The notes: a model not told the origin generated them from the sequence alone. A DNA stretch of 64,000 bases from Microcoleus sp. bin48.metabat.b7b8b9.023 (GCF_013299185.1 NZ_JAAFKG010000003.1:62001-126000); one strand, 5' to 3'. Shown: positions 44,876 to 54,399, counted from the first letter of the stretch. A program made the numbers and translations.

Positions 44876-46408
44876 CTACCTATTGTTATTGTTATTGTTA
44901 TTGGATGGCCCAAACAAATTGTTTACCCCATTTCTCAACTGATCGAAAAACAGAATAAATCCCAAAGTATCCCGGAATGGTCGAGTAAAAGTATTGAGAA
45001 CATAACCAATACGCTCTACCAGATTCCGACCAATCACAATCACATCATTATCTTCCAGCATCGGGTTCTGAGAAACATTGCCCTCCAAAGCAGCTTTTGC
45101 ATCTATCTTGCGGTTGATTGCTCTACCTTGCTTTTGGTCGAACCGAATCAAGGCCATTTTCCGCAAATCAGCCAGATTCACAGGCAAGTTGTTGATAGCA
45201 TCCAAAAACTTGCTGCCATTTTCTAGGTAAAACGAGGTCAAACTACCACTAGCGTAACTCAAAACTCGAACGTAGATCCTGGGCTTAATTAGCGTAGAGC
45301 GCGCCACCAAAGCTTTGTCGTAGTCTAGGTTTTTGATACTAGCGTCCAATTCTGGGATGACAATCACATCTCCCGAGGCCAAGGGAAAATCGAACAAATC
45401 GTTAGCCTTTGCTAAGGGGGTGTAGAGGTCGAGGGGTTGCTCTACCGAGGAGCCATCCACCAGAGTCCGTCGCACTCGCACCGCTCGTAAATCCGCTTTT
45501 CCCGTGACTCCCCCCGCAATCGTCAAAGCGGCGGAAATTCGACCTGAACCCGCCGGAAGCGTGTAAAAACCAGGTTTGCTGACTTCTCCGGTGACAGTGA
45601 TTTGAACGGGGACAGCGGCGGCGGCTAGGCTGTATCTGGATGCTAAATCTCGATCGGACTTGCGATCGGGTGTAACCTGTTTATACGGTACGACGATCGC
45701 ATCTCCATCTTCCAAACGCAAATCCGGCGGAGCAATACCAGTTTGCAGCGGCGTCAAAATATCAACAACTTGCTCAGCCACAGCACCACCCGGCAAAGTC
45801 CGCCGCACCCTCACCGCCCGCAATTGGGCCGTTGGAGTCGTCCCAGCAGCAGCAGCCAAGGCCGCCGGAAGCTGCGGAGTTTGCAGCGGATAAAAACCAG
45901 GCCTAGCAACTTCCCCCGTCACCGTCACCACTACCGGGCGCTGAACGAGCAAAGCAGCCGAGACTTGAGGATTTTTGATAAATTGCGTGAACCGCTCGCG
46001 GAGGCGCTGCTGTGCTTCTTCGACGGTAAGGCCGCGCACATTTACTGTGCCGATTAGCGGCAGTACAATTACCCCTTCAGGGCTGATTGCACCCGTAAAA
46101 TTTAGCTCTGGGAAGCGCTGAACTTGAACGGAAATCTGGTCTCCCGGGCCCAGGCGATACGGTCGATTCCGAAAAGCTGGGTTAATTTCCCGGTTGAAAT
46201 TAGCAGGTGGCGGTGGCGGTACGCGCAGTGGCTGTGGCGGCACAAGTCGCTCAGAACTAGGAACAACAGATTGGGCTAAAGCCGTTTCTGAAAAAACTTT
46301 GCCGTTAAAGCCCCACAATACAGCAGCGAAAGATAGAGTCCAAGCACTAGAATACAGGCCAGCCAAGGAAAAAGCGACGCGATTTCTAATTGTGAATTTA
46401 TTCGGCAT
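44876..46408 (-). CDS. Wza-like polysaccharide export protein (SLBB)
   Basis: 510 aa from ATG 46408 ('MPNKFTIRNRVAFSLAG'); the frame continues to 46438 but those residues come from a MITE end. N-terminal signal/anchor (about 10-35) and a Pro-rich stretch ('LRVPPPPPANF'). A polysaccharide export domain follows ('YRLGPGDQISVQVQRFPELN', 'GVIVLPLIGTVNVRGLTVEE'). At least two SLBB domains follow ('VTVTGEVARPGFYPL' and 'ITVTGEVSKPGFYTL'), then a further 'IDAKAALEGNVSQNPMLEDN' unit. The C-terminus ends in a poly-Asn tract (seven N) from a GTTATT microsatellite at 44882-44903. Outer-envelope export channel for EPS; partner of the Wzc-like protein. Confidence 0.9.
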   Translation of the reverse strand: MPNKFTIRNRVAFSLAGLYSSAWTLSFAAVLWGFNGKVFSETALAQSVVPSSERLVPPQPLRVPPPPPANFNREINPAFRNRPYRLGPGDQISVQVQRFPELNFTGAISPEGVIVLPLIGTVNVRGLTVEEAQQRLRERFTQFIKNPQVSAALLVQRPVVVTVTGEVARPGFYPLQTPQLPAALAAAAGTTPTAQLRAVRVRRTLPGGAVAEQVVDILTPLQTGIAPPDLRLEDGDAIVVPYKQVTPDRKSDRDLASRYSLAAAAVPVQITVTGEVSKPGFYTLPAGSGRISAALTIAGGVTGKADLRAVRVRRTLVDGSSVEQPLDLYTPLAKANDLFDFPLASGDVIVIPELDASIKNLDYDKALVARSTLIKPRIYVRVLSYASGSLTSFYLENGSKFLDAINNLPVNLADLRKMALIRFDQKQGRAINRKIDAKAALEGNVSQNPMLEDNDVIVIGRNLVERIGYVLNTFTRPFRDTLGFILFFDQLRNGVNNLFGPSNNNNNNNR

Positions 46409-46426
46409 TTTGAGATAAAAAAGGGT

Positions 46427-46547
46427 AATATATTGCAATAGGGTTAACTTAACGCTTTTTGACGAATTTCACCTCGCCATTTTCTCGGCAATACAGGCAT
46501 TATTTGCCAGTCAGATTGTTCTTAAGTTAACTGTATTGTAATATATT
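46427..46547. mobile_element. MITE-like element at the 5' end of the Wza-like gene
   Basis: Left TAATATATTGCAATAGGGTT and reversed right AATATATTACAATACAGTT, each continuing AACTTAA, are inverted repeats (about 23 of 26 positions). The interior contains a coding remnant related to 2516-2713. Confidence 0.65.
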
Positions 46548-46642
46548 GAATATTTCGCTGTTTTTCAAGTTTCATCTCCGCAATTCTCAACTAAAAATAT
46601 CTACTCTTGATACCAAATCCGTTTAATTTTTCCTCTTGATTC

Positions 46643-46696
46643 TTCTAGCCCGCGGAGGCGGTCTTTGTTTGTATAGAAGCGATTTCAATCGCCCTC
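46643..46696. repeat. Dispersed palindromic repeat, copy 3
   Basis: CTAGCCCGCGGAGGCGG then TTTGTATAGAAGCGATTTCA then ATCGCC; same architecture as 15097-15156, and 13 bases from the stop of the exosortase-associated gene. Confidence 0.65.
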
Positions 46697-46706
46697 TTGA
46701 TTAAAC

Positions 46707-47417
46707 TCAGAAAACTTCTGCCATTAATTGAGTCTGAACACTTTGGCCCAGAGATTCCAGCAGCGGTTCAACTATCTTAATATCGCCCTGCGGTTGGATG
46801 GGAACGATGATAGTGACAGCAACCCAAGAGGCGCGGCGGTTCGACAGCCTCGCAATGCTATCTTCCCAAAACCAGCGGCTGGTTGCTGGAGAACCCCCAT
46901 TAGGCCAAGCGTACCACTGCACGACAGCAAAAGTTTGTTGAGAAGTCCAGCTTCGGAAAAACCTCGTCTCGATAGTAGGTGAGGGCTTTTCGGATGTTGG
47001 CGCTAATTTAACTGTAAACCTCAAAGTGCGATGAGAATCTGTTTGCCACCGGTGAAATCCATCGATATCTAGCCATTCTACTTGCGGCTGGCTTTTGGAG
47101 GAATTTTGAGGCATTAGCAATAAAATGGCAATTGTTTCATGATTTTTAATTTCTTCAAATAACCATCTGTGCCCGCCAATTTGAAGGTTATTCTGGATGC
47201 GGATCACCTCCCAGTCAGGAAGTGTCATCCCCTGTTGGCGCAAACTTTTTAACTGCTTGAGGTTTGTAACTGTTGGCGGATTTGTCCAAGGCCACCTTCC
47301 CGTCGCGTAGCCGGGAATTGCTACTCCTGCAACCAGTACCAGCAAAAACACCAGTACCACAATTTTAGATACTTGGTAGCGCCGCAGTAGTTTCCGTGCT
47401 GAAATCATTTGTTTCAT
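46707..47417 (-). CDS. Cyanoexosortase B system-associated protein
   Basis: 236 aa from ATG 47417, which shares one base with the exosortase stop (TAATG). One N-terminal transmembrane helix ('SKIVVLVFLLVLVAGVAIPG'), then an extracytoplasmic domain with 'LPDWEVIRIQNNLQIGGHRW', 'QVEWLDIDGFHRWQTD', 'VQWYAWPNGG' and 'WFWEDSIARL'. This matches proteins found directly after cyanoexosortase B. By role it is likely an EpsI-like accessory to the exosortase. A longer frame to 47528 is an overlap artefact. Confidence 0.8.
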   Translation of the reverse strand: MKQMISARKLLRRYQVSKIVVLVFLLVLVAGVAIPGYATGRWPWTNPPTVTNLKQLKSLRQQGMTLPDWEVIRIQNNLQIGGHRWLFEEIKNHETIAILLLMPQNSSKSQPQVEWLDIDGFHRWQTDSHRTLRFTVKLAPTSEKPSPTIETRFFRSWTSQQTFAVVQWYAWPNGGSPATSRWFWEDSIARLSNRRASWVAVTIIVPIQPQGDIKIVEPLLESLGQSVQTQLMAEVF

Positions 47418-48292
47418 TAATCGGCAGGCTGGCTTGGGAAATACTTTTCCATCCCGTTGATGAGAAGTACCAATAAGCCTAGTATACAAGCAGAATACAA
47501 GTCTCCGCCCCATCCGGCGTGCAACCAAGCAAAAAGTCTCTCTCTGTCGGTTCCGTGAAAGTAAGTCAGCAAAGTGTTGCGGAGAATGTTGGAAGTGATG
47601 CTAATGATAGATGTGGCTACTAAAAACAAAATACTTCTTTTTTGGGAACTCCAAACTCCCGTCCAATCCATCAAAATTAAGCTGACATAAAGACTGGTAA
47701 ACAGCATTTTTAAGCCTGCACAGTGGGGGGCAACTTCGACAATGCGATCGTTTACGTACAGATAAATTTCTTCGATTCTCACGTTCAGACCGACCTTAAT
47801 TAAGATCCAGCCTGATACTTGAGCAATGAAGTGCTGTAACGGCAAGGCGTAGGGTTCTATGAGGTAAGGAATGTGATTTGGCGAGGCAAAAAATACGAAC
47901 AACAGCGGCATTGCTTGCAATTTTAAGCCGGAAAATCCTTTTAAAGACAAGCAAATACTGGCTAGCATTAGTGGTAGAGATAAATTCACCAAATCGCTTA
48001 AGCGACTCAGATAAAAAAGCGTTGCTATTAACAGCAAAAAGCTTCCCAAAGGATGTGGCGAGTCACCTAAGCGCCGCCAGCAGTTTCGGTTTGTCCAAGC
48101 AATATAAGCGGCGTAGGGTAAACCAATTATTCCGTGGCTGAAATATTCGTGTTCGATGCTGATGCTTTTGTTGAACCAGCCGTCGTACCAGTGTACTAGC
48201 AGGGGGGCGTAAAGCAGCACTAGGAGTACCGTGATACCTTCTCCCATGAGGTATCGCTTGAGAACAATGCGAATTCGGCGCTGGATTTGCAT
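47417..48292 (-). CDS. Cyanoexosortase B (exosortase/archaeosortase family transpeptidase)
   Basis: 291 aa from ATG 48292 ('MQIQRRIRIVLKRYL'); an upstream start at 48331 adds 13 residues. Polytopic membrane protein (about 8 helices). The catalytic triad is visible: Cys in 'VEVAPHCAGLKML', Arg in 'ITSNILRNTLL' and His in 'FAWLHAGWGGDLYS'. Exosortases process PEP-CTERM proteins at the membrane and often sit with EPS genes, as here. No PEP-CTERM substrate gene is obvious in the window. Confidence 0.9.
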   Translation of the reverse strand: MQIQRRIRIVLKRYLMGEGITVLLVLLYAPLLVHWYDGWFNKSISIEHEYFSHGIIGLPYAAYIAWTNRNCWRRLGDSPHPLGSFLLLIATLFYLSRLSDLVNLSLPLMLASICLSLKGFSGLKLQAMPLLFVFFASPNHIPYLIEPYALPLQHFIAQVSGWILIKVGLNVRIEEIYLYVNDRIVEVAPHCAGLKMLFTSLYVSLILMDWTGVWSSQKRSILFLVATSIISITSNILRNTLLTYFHGTDRERLFAWLHAGWGGDLYSACILGLLVLLINGMEKYFPSQPAD

Positions 48293-48620
48293 GGTTTGAG
48301 AAGTTTTGACATGGCCGCGCTGGATTCGCAACGCGAAAGCGATTGTGAACGGTGAGTTAAAGATTTGTTAATTCCCAACTCCAACGCTTTGATATCTCTA
48401 CCTTATGGCTTGCAATATCCTCACCATAACTTTTATAAACAATTAAGTAAATTAACTTAATTAAAGGTAAATTACCGATCGCGAAACAGTTTACTGTGTA
48501 TGTCTTCTTCCATCTAGAGTATTGCGTCTTTCTTCAGTATTGCCTATTTCTTCTGTCAACTCTTCCTTCTGTCAACTGTCAACTGTCAACTGTCAACTGT
48601 CAACTGTCAACTGTCAACTG
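48293..48620. other. Interval between the exosortase and aminotransferase genes
   Basis: AT-rich leader region for the exosortase gene (48300-48520), then sequence grading into the heptamer array at 48572-48632. Confidence 0.6.
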
Positions 48621-48632
48621 TCAACTGTCAAC
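48572..48632. repeat. STRR heptamer array overlapping the aminotransferase stop
   Basis: Eight tandem CAACTGT heptamers. Read on the minus strand the array supplies the last codons and the TGA stop of the aminotransferase gene. Confidence 0.85.
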
Positions 48633-49781
48633 TCTTCGTTCGATCGCCCTTACAACTTGCTCAATCTGAGTATGGCTCAATCCGGGATACATTGGCAAGG
48701 ATAAAATTTGTTCGCACAGGGTTTCTGTGTGGGGGAAGTCGCCCGGATTGCCTAAGTTTTGGTAGGCTGGTTGCAGGTGGCAAGGTACGGGATAGTGGAT
48801 GCCTGTTTGGATTCCTTCTCGGGTAAGATATTCCTGAAGGGTGTTGCGGGCGATCCTCTTTGAGGGCTTCGCTAACGGGCTTTTGTCAGTAATCTGGATT
48901 ACGTAGAGGTGATAAATGTGACCTGTGCCGCTGTGATTGGCGATCGGTACAATGCCTTTGGGTTTCAGGGGTTCTAGTAGAGTATTGTAGTATTGAGCGG
49001 CGTCGGTGCGATCGCGATTCCATTTTTCCAAGTAAGGCAATTTCAGGTTGAGCACGGCGGCTTGCAAATTATCGAGGCGGCTGTTGGTGCCGATTTCCGC
49101 GTGCAAATATTTGCTGGGTGCTCCGTAATTGCGGAGAGTTCGCATTTTTTGTGCGATTTCTGCATCGTTAGTAATTAACATCCCACCATCGCCAAAACAG
49201 CCGAGGTTTTTGCTGGGATAAAAGCTGAATGCTGCTGCTTTCCCAAAGGAACCTGCACGGTATCCTTCTCTTTCTGCTAAATGGGCTTGTGCTGCATCTT
49301 CAAATATCATTAAATTGTGGCGGCTAGCAAAATCTAAAACTTCCCTAGGCGATACCATTTGACCGTAGAGGTGTACCGGGATAATTGCTTTAGTTTTTGA
49401 GCCGATCGCTGTTTCGGCTGCTGTGAGGTCAATCAGGGCGGTTTCCGGGTCACAATCTACCAGAATAGGTACTGCTTTGGCTTGAATCACACCAATTATG
49501 GTAGCGATAAATGTGTTGGCTGGGAGGATGATTTCGTCGCCCGCATTAATGCCACAAGCTTGGAGTCCGAGGGCGATCGCATCAGTTCCACAGGCCACTC
49601 CTACGCCGTATTGTACTCCAGAAGCTGCTGCAAATGCTGTTTCAAATTCTGCCAGTGCTTCACCTAAAATAAAGTCTCCGTGCTGGATAATTTTTCCTAG
49701 TGTTGCTGCTATTTGAGATTCGATTGGTTGGTGTTGCAGGTAAAGGTTTACAAATGGAACTTTTGGCTGGCGACTGCTCAT
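48621..49781 (-). CDS. DegT/DnrJ/EryC1/StrS-family sugar aminotransferase
   Basis: 386 aa, PLP-dependent transaminase of nucleotide-linked keto sugars. 'YLQHQPIESQIAATLGKIIQ', 'ILGEALAEFETAFA', 'ACGTDAIALGLQACG', 'EDAAQAHLAE', the PLP Lys in 'FSFYPSKNLGCFGDGGM' and 'HYPVPCHLQPAYQ' are all typical. It probably makes an amino sugar for the adjacent EPS genes. Two oddities: about 13 residues ('DKSPLAKPSKRIA') after 'HLYVIQIT' come from a palindromic repeat (48850-48882), and the C-terminus 'VDS' plus stop comes from a heptamer array. Confidence 0.9.
   Translation of the reverse strand: MSSRQPKVPFVNLYLQHQPIESQIAATLGKIIQHGDFILGEALAEFETAFAAASGVQYGVGVACGTDAIALGLQACGINAGDEIILPANTFIATIIGVIQAKAVPILVDCDPETALIDLTAAETAIGSKTKAIIPVHLYGQMVSPREVLDFASRHNLMIFEDAAQAHLAEREGYRAGSFGKAAAFSFYPSKNLGCFGDGGMLITNDAEIAQKMRTLRNYGAPSKYLHAEIGTNSRLDNLQAAVLNLKLPYLEKWNRDRTDAAQYYNTLLEPLKPKGIVPIANHSGTGHIYHLYVIQITDKSPLAKPSKRIARNTLQEYLTREGIQTGIHYPVPCHLQPAYQNLGNPGDFPHTETLCEQILSLPMYPGLSHTQIEQVVRAIERRVDS
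48850..48882. repeat. Palindromic repeat inserted in frame in the aminotransferase gene
   Basis: GATCCTCTTTGAGGGCTTCG followed by CTAACGG. Same ends as the insert in rbsK (15645-15691). Confidence 0.6.
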
Positions 49782-49974
49782 ACATTTGAGGAATACGAAT
49801 TATTTATATTAACATTTAAGTGCAGATATTTTTTAATTTTTTTTTAACCGCAGAGGGCGCAGAGAGCGCAGAGGAATTAAGAGAGAAAGGCGATCGCACT
49901 TTTTTGCTGTCTTGTAAATCGAGTCATCTTTTTTGGGTAAGATAGAATTAGATAATTTTTCGGCAATTGAGATC

Positions 49975-51012
49975 GTGGAATACAAAAAACTAGGCGACAG
50001 CGATTTATTAGTATCTGAAATTTGTTTGGGTACGATGACTTACGGCCAGCAGAATACGGTTGCAGAAGCGGCTCAACAGCTCGATTTTGCCATTGATAGA
50101 GGCATCAACTTTATCGATACCGCAGAAATGTATCCGGTGCCGGGAAAACCCGAAACTCAGGGCAAAACCGAGGAATATATCGGCGAATGGTTGGCGCGAC
50201 AGCAGCGGGATAAAGTCATTATAGCGACTAAAGTGGCGGGGAGAAGCACTCGATTGAAGTGGATTCGGGAAGGGAAAAATCAGATCGATCGCCCAAATGT
50301 CGAAAAAGCCCTGAACGACAGCCTGAAACGCCTGCAAACAGACTACATCGACCTCTATCAGATCCACTGGCCAGATCGCTATGTACCGCTATTTGGTGCG
50401 CCGGATTACGACATCGCCCAAGAACACGAAACTGTACCAATTTTGGAACAGTTAGAGGTATTTGCTGGCTTGATTAAAGCTGGCAAAATCCGCTATTTGG
50501 GTTTGAGTAACGAAACGCCTTGGGGAGTTGGCGAGTTTTGCGAATTAGCCGAAAAACACGATTTGCCGAAGGTTGTTTCGATTCAGAATGCTTTTAGTTT
50601 GAGCAATCGGACTTTTCATATAAATTTGGCGGAAACTTGCAGATTCAAAAATGTGGGATTGATGGCTTACAGTCCTTTGGGTTTCGGACTTTTAACGGGT
50701 AAGTATCTAAATGGAATCCCGGAAAATTCCCGACTGTCTTTATTCGCAGGATTCGGTCAACGTTACGATAAAACTAATCTTAACGATGCCGTGAAAGCCT
50801 ATGTTGAGATTGCTCAAAAGCACGGTTTGAGTCCGGCGCAAATGGCTTTGGCTTATGTGCGATCGCGTTGGTTCGTAACTAGCACAATTATCGGTGCAAC
50901 GTCGATCGCACAACTTGAGGAAAATCTTAGCAGTTTGGAGGTGACTCTCGATCGAGATATCTTAGCAGAAATCAATTCGGTACACGCGAATTATCCCAAT
51001 CCCACGCCGTAA
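49975..51012 (+). CDS. Aldo/keto reductase
   Basis: 345 aa from GTG 49975 ('MEYKKLGDSDLLVSEI'), which matches the family N-terminus; a TTG at 49933 adds 14 residues. NADPH-dependent TIM-barrel oxidoreductase of the Tas/YajO branch. Catalytic tetrad: Asp in 'FIDTAEMYPVPG', Tyr in the same motif, Lys in 'VIIATKVAG', His in 'LYQIHWPD'. Cofactor region 'YLGLSNETPWG', 'MAYSPLGFGLLTGKY' and 'IIGATSIAQLEENL'. Substrate unknown. Confidence 0.92.
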   Translation: MEYKKLGDSDLLVSEICLGTMTYGQQNTVAEAAQQLDFAIDRGINFIDTAEMYPVPGKPETQGKTEEYIGEWLARQQRDKVIIATKVAGRSTRLKWIREGKNQIDRPNVEKALNDSLKRLQTDYIDLYQIHWPDRYVPLFGAPDYDIAQEHETVPILEQLEVFAGLIKAGKIRYLGLSNETPWGVGEFCELAEKHDLPKVVSIQNAFSLSNRTFHINLAETCRFKNVGLMAYSPLGFGLLTGKYLNGIPENSRLSLFAGFGQRYDKTNLNDAVKAYVEIAQKHGLSPAQMALAYVRSRWFVTSTIIGATSIAQLEENLSSLEVTLDRDILAEINSVHANYPNPTP

Positions 51013-52219
51013 TCGTTATTAGTAGGTTGGGTTGAGCGGATATGGCGGGTTTTGCACTAATCAACTGGTTTCGATCGGAGATTTTTAGCTAAATCCGCCC
51101 CAACAAGATACGATACAAGTAAGGTTCGTAGTGCGGACTTCAGTCCGCAGCCAGAACACAAAATGAATGGCAATACGAACCGTTTTTGTTAAGGTTAACT
51201 CATATCATTTTTGCTGTAATCACGATACTAAGATTGGTTCGATCGTTCGGATTTAAGTCAACCCTAATGGATGCGGACTAAAGTCCTCACTACAAACCTA
51301 AATTTTTGTTTGTCTAACTTAGCTTGATTTGATGCGGACTAAAGTCCTCACTACAAACCTAAATCTTTAGTTTTATAACTTAGCTTGATTGATGCGGACT
51401 AAAGTTCTCACTACGAACCTAAATCTTTAGTTTTATAACTTAGCTTGATTGATCCGGACTAAAGTCCTCACTACGAACCTAAATTTTTGTTTGTCTAACT
51501 TAGCTTGATTGATGCGGACTAAAGTCCTCACTACGAACCTAAATCTTTAGTTGTCTAACTTAGCTTGATTGATGCGGACTAAAGTCCTCACTACGAACCT
51601 AAATTTTTAGTTGTCTAACTTAGCTTGATTGATGCGGACTAAAGTCCTCACTACAAACCTAAATTTTTGTTTGTCTAACTTAGCTTGATTGATGCGGACT
51701 AAAGTTCTCACTACGAACCTAACTCTTTAGTTGTCTAACTTAGCTTGATTGATGCGGACTAAAGTCCTCACTACGAACCTAACTCTTTAGTTGTCTAACT
51801 TAGCTTGATTGATGCGGACTAAAGTCCTCACTACGAACCTAAATTTTTGTTTGTCTAACTTAGCTTGATTGATGCGGACTAAAGTTCTCACTACGAACCT
51901 AACTCTTTAGTTGTCTAACTTAGCTTGATTGATGCGGACTAAAGTCCTCACTACGAACCTAACTCTTTAGTTGTCTAACTTAGCTTGATTGATGCGGACT
52001 AAAGTCCTCACTACGAACCTAAATTTTTGTTTGTCTAACTTAGCTTGATTGATGCGGACTAAAGTTCTCACTACGAACCTAACTCTTTAGTTGTCTAACT
52101 TAGCTTGATTGATGCGGACTAAAGTCCTCACTACGAACCTAACTCTTTAGTTGTCTAACTTAGCTTGATTGATGCGGACTAAAGTCCTCACTACGAACCT
52201 AAATCTTTAGTTTTATAAC
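51013..52219. other. Interval dominated by a 60-bp tandem array
   Basis: 51013-51120 is a plain intergenic region. 51129-51152 is a single inverted GCGGACTTCAGTCCGC core. 51270-52219 is the tandem array. No coding sequence. Confidence 0.8.
51270..52219. repeat. 16-copy 60-bp tandem array with 180-bp higher-order period
   Basis: Sixteen units of GATGCGGACTAAAGTCCTCA then CTACGAACCTAAATTTTTG then TTTGTCTAACTTAGCTTGATT with point variants. Blocks 51661-51840, 51841-52020 and 52021-52200 are identical as printed, each being the same ordered set of three variant units. The array ends directly at the TAA of the sensor kinase gene. Confidence 0.95.
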
Positions 52220-54172
52220 TTAATGATGACCAGATATTGGCAGCTCTATGATAAATTTTGTGCCTTGGTTTGGTGCAGCATCGCACCATAATTTTCCGCC
52301 ATGCTTTTCAGCAATTATCTGATAGCTGATAGATAAGCCTAACCCGGTTCCCTTTCCCACTGGCTTGGTGGTGAAGAAAGGGTCAAATAGCCGCGATCGC
52401 ACATTCTCTGGAATACCTGCACCATTATCGGCAAACACTATCTGCACTTGGTTGGGTTCAGGCTGAGAAGTAGTAATGCAGATAGTGTTTGGGTTGGTGG
52501 CAATCCGATCGAAACTGCACCCTCGATTGCTCTCCTCCAAGGCGTCAATCGCATTTACTAGCAGATTCATAAATACTTGGTTGAGTTGTCCTGCATAGCA
52601 TTCTACCTGCGGCAAATCGCCATATTGTTTTACGATCTCAATGGTTGGGTGTTGTGCTGTCGCTTTGATGCGGTGTTGCAAAATCATTAATGTGTTATCA
52701 ATCCCTTCATGCAGATTGACAAACTTTAATTCTGCTTGATCCAGGCGAGCAAAATTGCGGAGCGAAATTACAATTTCCCGAATGCGATCGGAGCCTACTT
52801 GCATCGAATGCAGTACCTTGGTGAGATCTTCACTCAGAAAATTTAGATCCACATCATCTAGTTCTGTTTGCAGCGATTGGGGAGGGTTCGGATAGTGCTG
52901 TTGATATGAATTGAGCAATCGCAGCAGTTCTTGTGTATATTGATTGACGTATGTGATGTTGCCGTGAATAAAGCTAACTGGATTGTTGATTTCATGGGCT
53001 ACGCCTGCTACCATTTGTCCTAGTGCTGACATTTTTTCACTCTGCACCATCTGACTCTGGGTACGATGCAATTCTTTCAGGGTGCTTTCTAATTGCTGCA
53101 TTTGTTGGCTTAGTTGTCGATCGCGATTTGTAAGTTCTTCTGCCATGATGTTAAATGATTCTGCCAGAATCCCTACTTCATCTTCGTTGTTTACCCGAAT
53201 GCGAGTGGTTAAGTCGCCTTGGGCTAACTGCTGAGTTGCTTGAGTCAGGCTTTGAATCCGGCGACTGAGAGATTGCGTGATGCGAAACCCCCAAACTGTT
53301 ACCCCCGTCACCAGGAAACTTCCTAGCAGCCCAAAGCCACCCACCACAAACCACAATCGTTGTTCTGCTTGTTCGGTTTCTGTGACAGACTTGAGTATGG
53401 CGATTTTGAGAGTTGCCCGATCGAATCCTGGTAGCCCGATCGTTTTAATCAAGTAGTTTTTGCCTGCTATCTTTGTCAGTACAGGCACAGACTCTGGCTG
53501 GGGAGCTTCCCAAGGGCGATCGCGATTAAGCTGTAATGTAGAAGCAGTTATGCGATCGCCCCCGAAGGCAACCAAGTGCATTGATGTGTTACCGCGCATT
53601 TGCTGAAGTAGTGCGTCGTCAATCGCACTCCCCACAACCAAGCCAGCCAAAATTTGTGTGGAGGATTTGATCGAGATCAATCCTACCAGGGAGGGTGCAG
53701 CGCCTTTTTCTGCCAGCAAAATGCCCGATAAATTTAGTCCAGCACGAGCGGCACGATTGATGGCAGTATCTTCTAATATTGCTTGTGTAAGTGCTCCCTG
53801 CTGCGAAGATACTAAGAGTTCACCATTTGTGTCTACGATTCTGATCAAATCCAGTTTTAAGGATGCCTGGATTGGTAACATGGTACGGAGCAATAAAGGG
53901 CGATCGCCCGCAGCAACGGCCCTGATTACATTCCTGTCCTCGCTCACCCAACGAGCTTTTAAGTAGAGCAATTCTTGCTTTTGCTTCAGATCTTGTTGGA
54001 GTAAAGTAGCCCTATCTTCTATCTCCTTTTGCGCCGTTTGTTCTAAGTTCTTTCTGGCAAAATAACCAAAACCCAGGGTTCCAACCGTCCACAGGCTAAG
54101 AAATGCCACCAACAAAGGAGACAACAGCTTGACTGAGATTGGGAGTCGCACATATCTGAAGCCCTGTAACAT
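52220..54172 (-). CDS. Membrane sensor histidine kinase (HAMP-HisKA-HATPase)
   Basis: 650 aa. TM1 near residues 17-39, an extracytoplasmic sensor of about 240 residues (Cache-like: 'DLIRIVDTNGELLVSSQQGA'), TM2 near 277-297 ('WFVVGGFGLLGSFLVTGVTV'), HAMP near 298-350, a coiled coil, then HisKA 'MVAGVAHEINNPVSFIHGN' with the phospho-His. The HATPase has N-box 'QVFMNLLVNAIDALEESN', G1 'ADNGAGIP' and G2 'GKGTGLGLSIS'. No response regulator is adjacent, so output is by a distant partner. A PstS-like lipoprotein gene lies 227 bases upstream on the same strand. The stop codon touches the 60-bp tandem array. Confidence 0.92.
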   Translation of the reverse strand: MLQGFRYVRLPISVKLLSPLLVAFLSLWTVGTLGFGYFARKNLEQTAQKEIEDRATLLQQDLKQKQELLYLKARWVSEDRNVIRAVAAGDRPLLLRTMLPIQASLKLDLIRIVDTNGELLVSSQQGALTQAILEDTAINRAARAGLNLSGILLAEKGAAPSLVGLISIKSSTQILAGLVVGSAIDDALLQQMRGNTSMHLVAFGGDRITASTLQLNRDRPWEAPQPESVPVLTKIAGKNYLIKTIGLPGFDRATLKIAILKSVTETEQAEQRLWFVVGGFGLLGSFLVTGVTVWGFRITQSLSRRIQSLTQATQQLAQGDLTTRIRVNNEDEVGILAESFNIMAEELTNRDRQLSQQMQQLESTLKELHRTQSQMVQSEKMSALGQMVAGVAHEINNPVSFIHGNITYVNQYTQELLRLLNSYQQHYPNPPQSLQTELDDVDLNFLSEDLTKVLHSMQVGSDRIREIVISLRNFARLDQAELKFVNLHEGIDNTLMILQHRIKATAQHPTIEIVKQYGDLPQVECYAGQLNQVFMNLLVNAIDALEESNRGCSFDRIATNPNTICITTSQPEPNQVQIVFADNGAGIPENVRSRLFDPFFTTKPVGKGTGLGLSISYQIIAEKHGGKLWCDAAPNQGTKFIIELPISGHH

Positions 54173-54399
54173 ATCTACTTCAACCTAGGATTGAGTGTAG
54201 CTAAAACGATGTAGTGTCAATTTAAACGTCGAGTTGTTTAATAAATCTAGCTTACCGTGCACTCTCGATACCAGTAAATATTTCTTAAAAAGGGGGAATC
54301 GATCGTCTAGTCCCCTCTTAACAAAGCTGGATAGAGAAGGATCGAGAAAATTGTCAACTCATCAGTAAGCTGACACTAGGTTCGCAGCTCAAGTTGATG

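Noticed and set aside
51270-52219. 60-bp array considered as a CRISPR
   Set aside because: The sequence between palindromic cores is itself repeated; no spacer diversity.
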